Source of the DNA: Clostridiales bacterium
Lineage (GTDB): Bacteria > Bacillota > Clostridia > Peptostreptococcales > T1SED10-28
DNA length: 8,972 nucleotides
Assembly: GCA_007134725.1 (NCBI GenBank)
Contig: SLKF01000098.1
Coordinates: 1-8,972, forward strand
Reading direction: 5' to 3'
In this document: positions 7,363-8,972 of the stretch, in pieces
Layout: each line of letters opens with the position of its first letter
How positions within the stretch are numbered: position 1 is the stretch's first letter
Translations under genes and position numbers: made by a program
The notes under the pieces: generated by a model
Seen by the model: the letters and a program-made list of their open reading frames with translations, nothing else
Database searches by the model: none
What the model was told of the DNA's origin: nothing

Positions 7363-7377
7363 AAAAAAGACTTTTTT
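7363..7377. repeat. A/T-tract palindrome upstream of glpK
   Basis: AAAAAAG and CTTTTTT form a perfect 7+7 inverted repeat around a single central A. The one-base centre makes an RNA hairpin unlikely, and the region is very A-rich, so this may be a curved-DNA element, a protein site or chance. No regulator can be assigned. Confidence 0.3.
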
Positions 7378-7442
7378 GAAAAAAAAGAAGGAATAGGAAA
7401 AGAAAAAATCGAATCTGTTAGGAAAGGTAGAATAATGAAGGG

Positions 7443-7448
7443 TATGAT
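7443..7448 (+). promoter_or_regulatory. Possible -10 element for glpK
   Basis: TATGAT (five of six bases of TATAAT) lies 35 bases before the glpK ATG, in a strongly A-rich region downstream of the terminator. No convincing -35 hexamer sits 16-18 bases upstream, so this is only a candidate. TAGAAT at 7428-7433 is an alternative. Confidence 0.3.
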
Positions 7449-7450
7449 AA

Positions 7451-8972
<1,522 letters not shown>

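Noticed and set aside
7352..7365. Catabolite-response (cre)-like sequence upstream of glpK
   Set aside because: Compared with the TGWAANCGNTNWCA consensus it has three mismatches, including one in the conserved ends, so it is too weak to call.

Overview
The window is a gene-dense stretch of bacterial chromosome in which every supported gene lies on the + strand. The organism is most likely a low-to-moderate GC Gram-positive anaerobe of the Bacillota, class Clostridia. Three things point there: strong AAAGGAG-type ribosome binding sites before almost every gene, lysine- and glutamate-rich proteins, and threonine/serine exporter (ThrE) family proteins split into separate polypeptides. This placement rests on sequence style only; there is no rRNA or marker gene in the window.

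Layout. Positions 19-1335 encode a complete MATE-type multidrug/cation antiporter. A 117-base spacer follows, holding a good extended -10 promoter at about 1391-1417. Next comes a set of closely spaced genes (1453-7240): a ThrE N-half protein (YjjP-like), a ThrE C-half protein (YjjB-like) with an unusual charged tail, a second ThrE N-half protein, a compact two-repeat AspT/YidE/YbjL-type transporter, then sucC and sucD (beta and alpha subunits of ADP-forming succinyl-CoA synthetase). A hairpin and T-run terminator at 7305-7336 closes the block. The window ends in glpK (glycerol kinase), which starts at 7484 and runs off the right edge about five codons before its expected end.

How the genes may work together. 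SucCD interconverts succinyl-CoA plus ADP and phosphate with succinate, CoA and ATP. In a fermenter it can gain ATP by releasing succinate, which then has to leave the cell. The two transporter types just upstream belong to families with members reported to export succinate (E. coli YjjPB; corynebacterial SucE1 of the AspT family). The transporter stop codon is only 15 bases from the sucC start. I therefore propose that 1453-7240 is a succinate-forming and dicarboxylate or amino-acid export operon. This is inference: the same transporters could instead move threonine/serine, aspartate/alanine or glutamate.

Odd points are the N-C-N arrangement of ThrE halves, the charged extensions on two of these proteins, the lack of the central TrkA-C domains in the AspT-like protein, a TTG start for sucC, and a glycerol kinase that appears to lack the histidine phosphorylated by HPr in many Gram-positive homologues. 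I saw no RNA genes, insertion sequences, CRISPR arrays, prophage genes or tRNAs.
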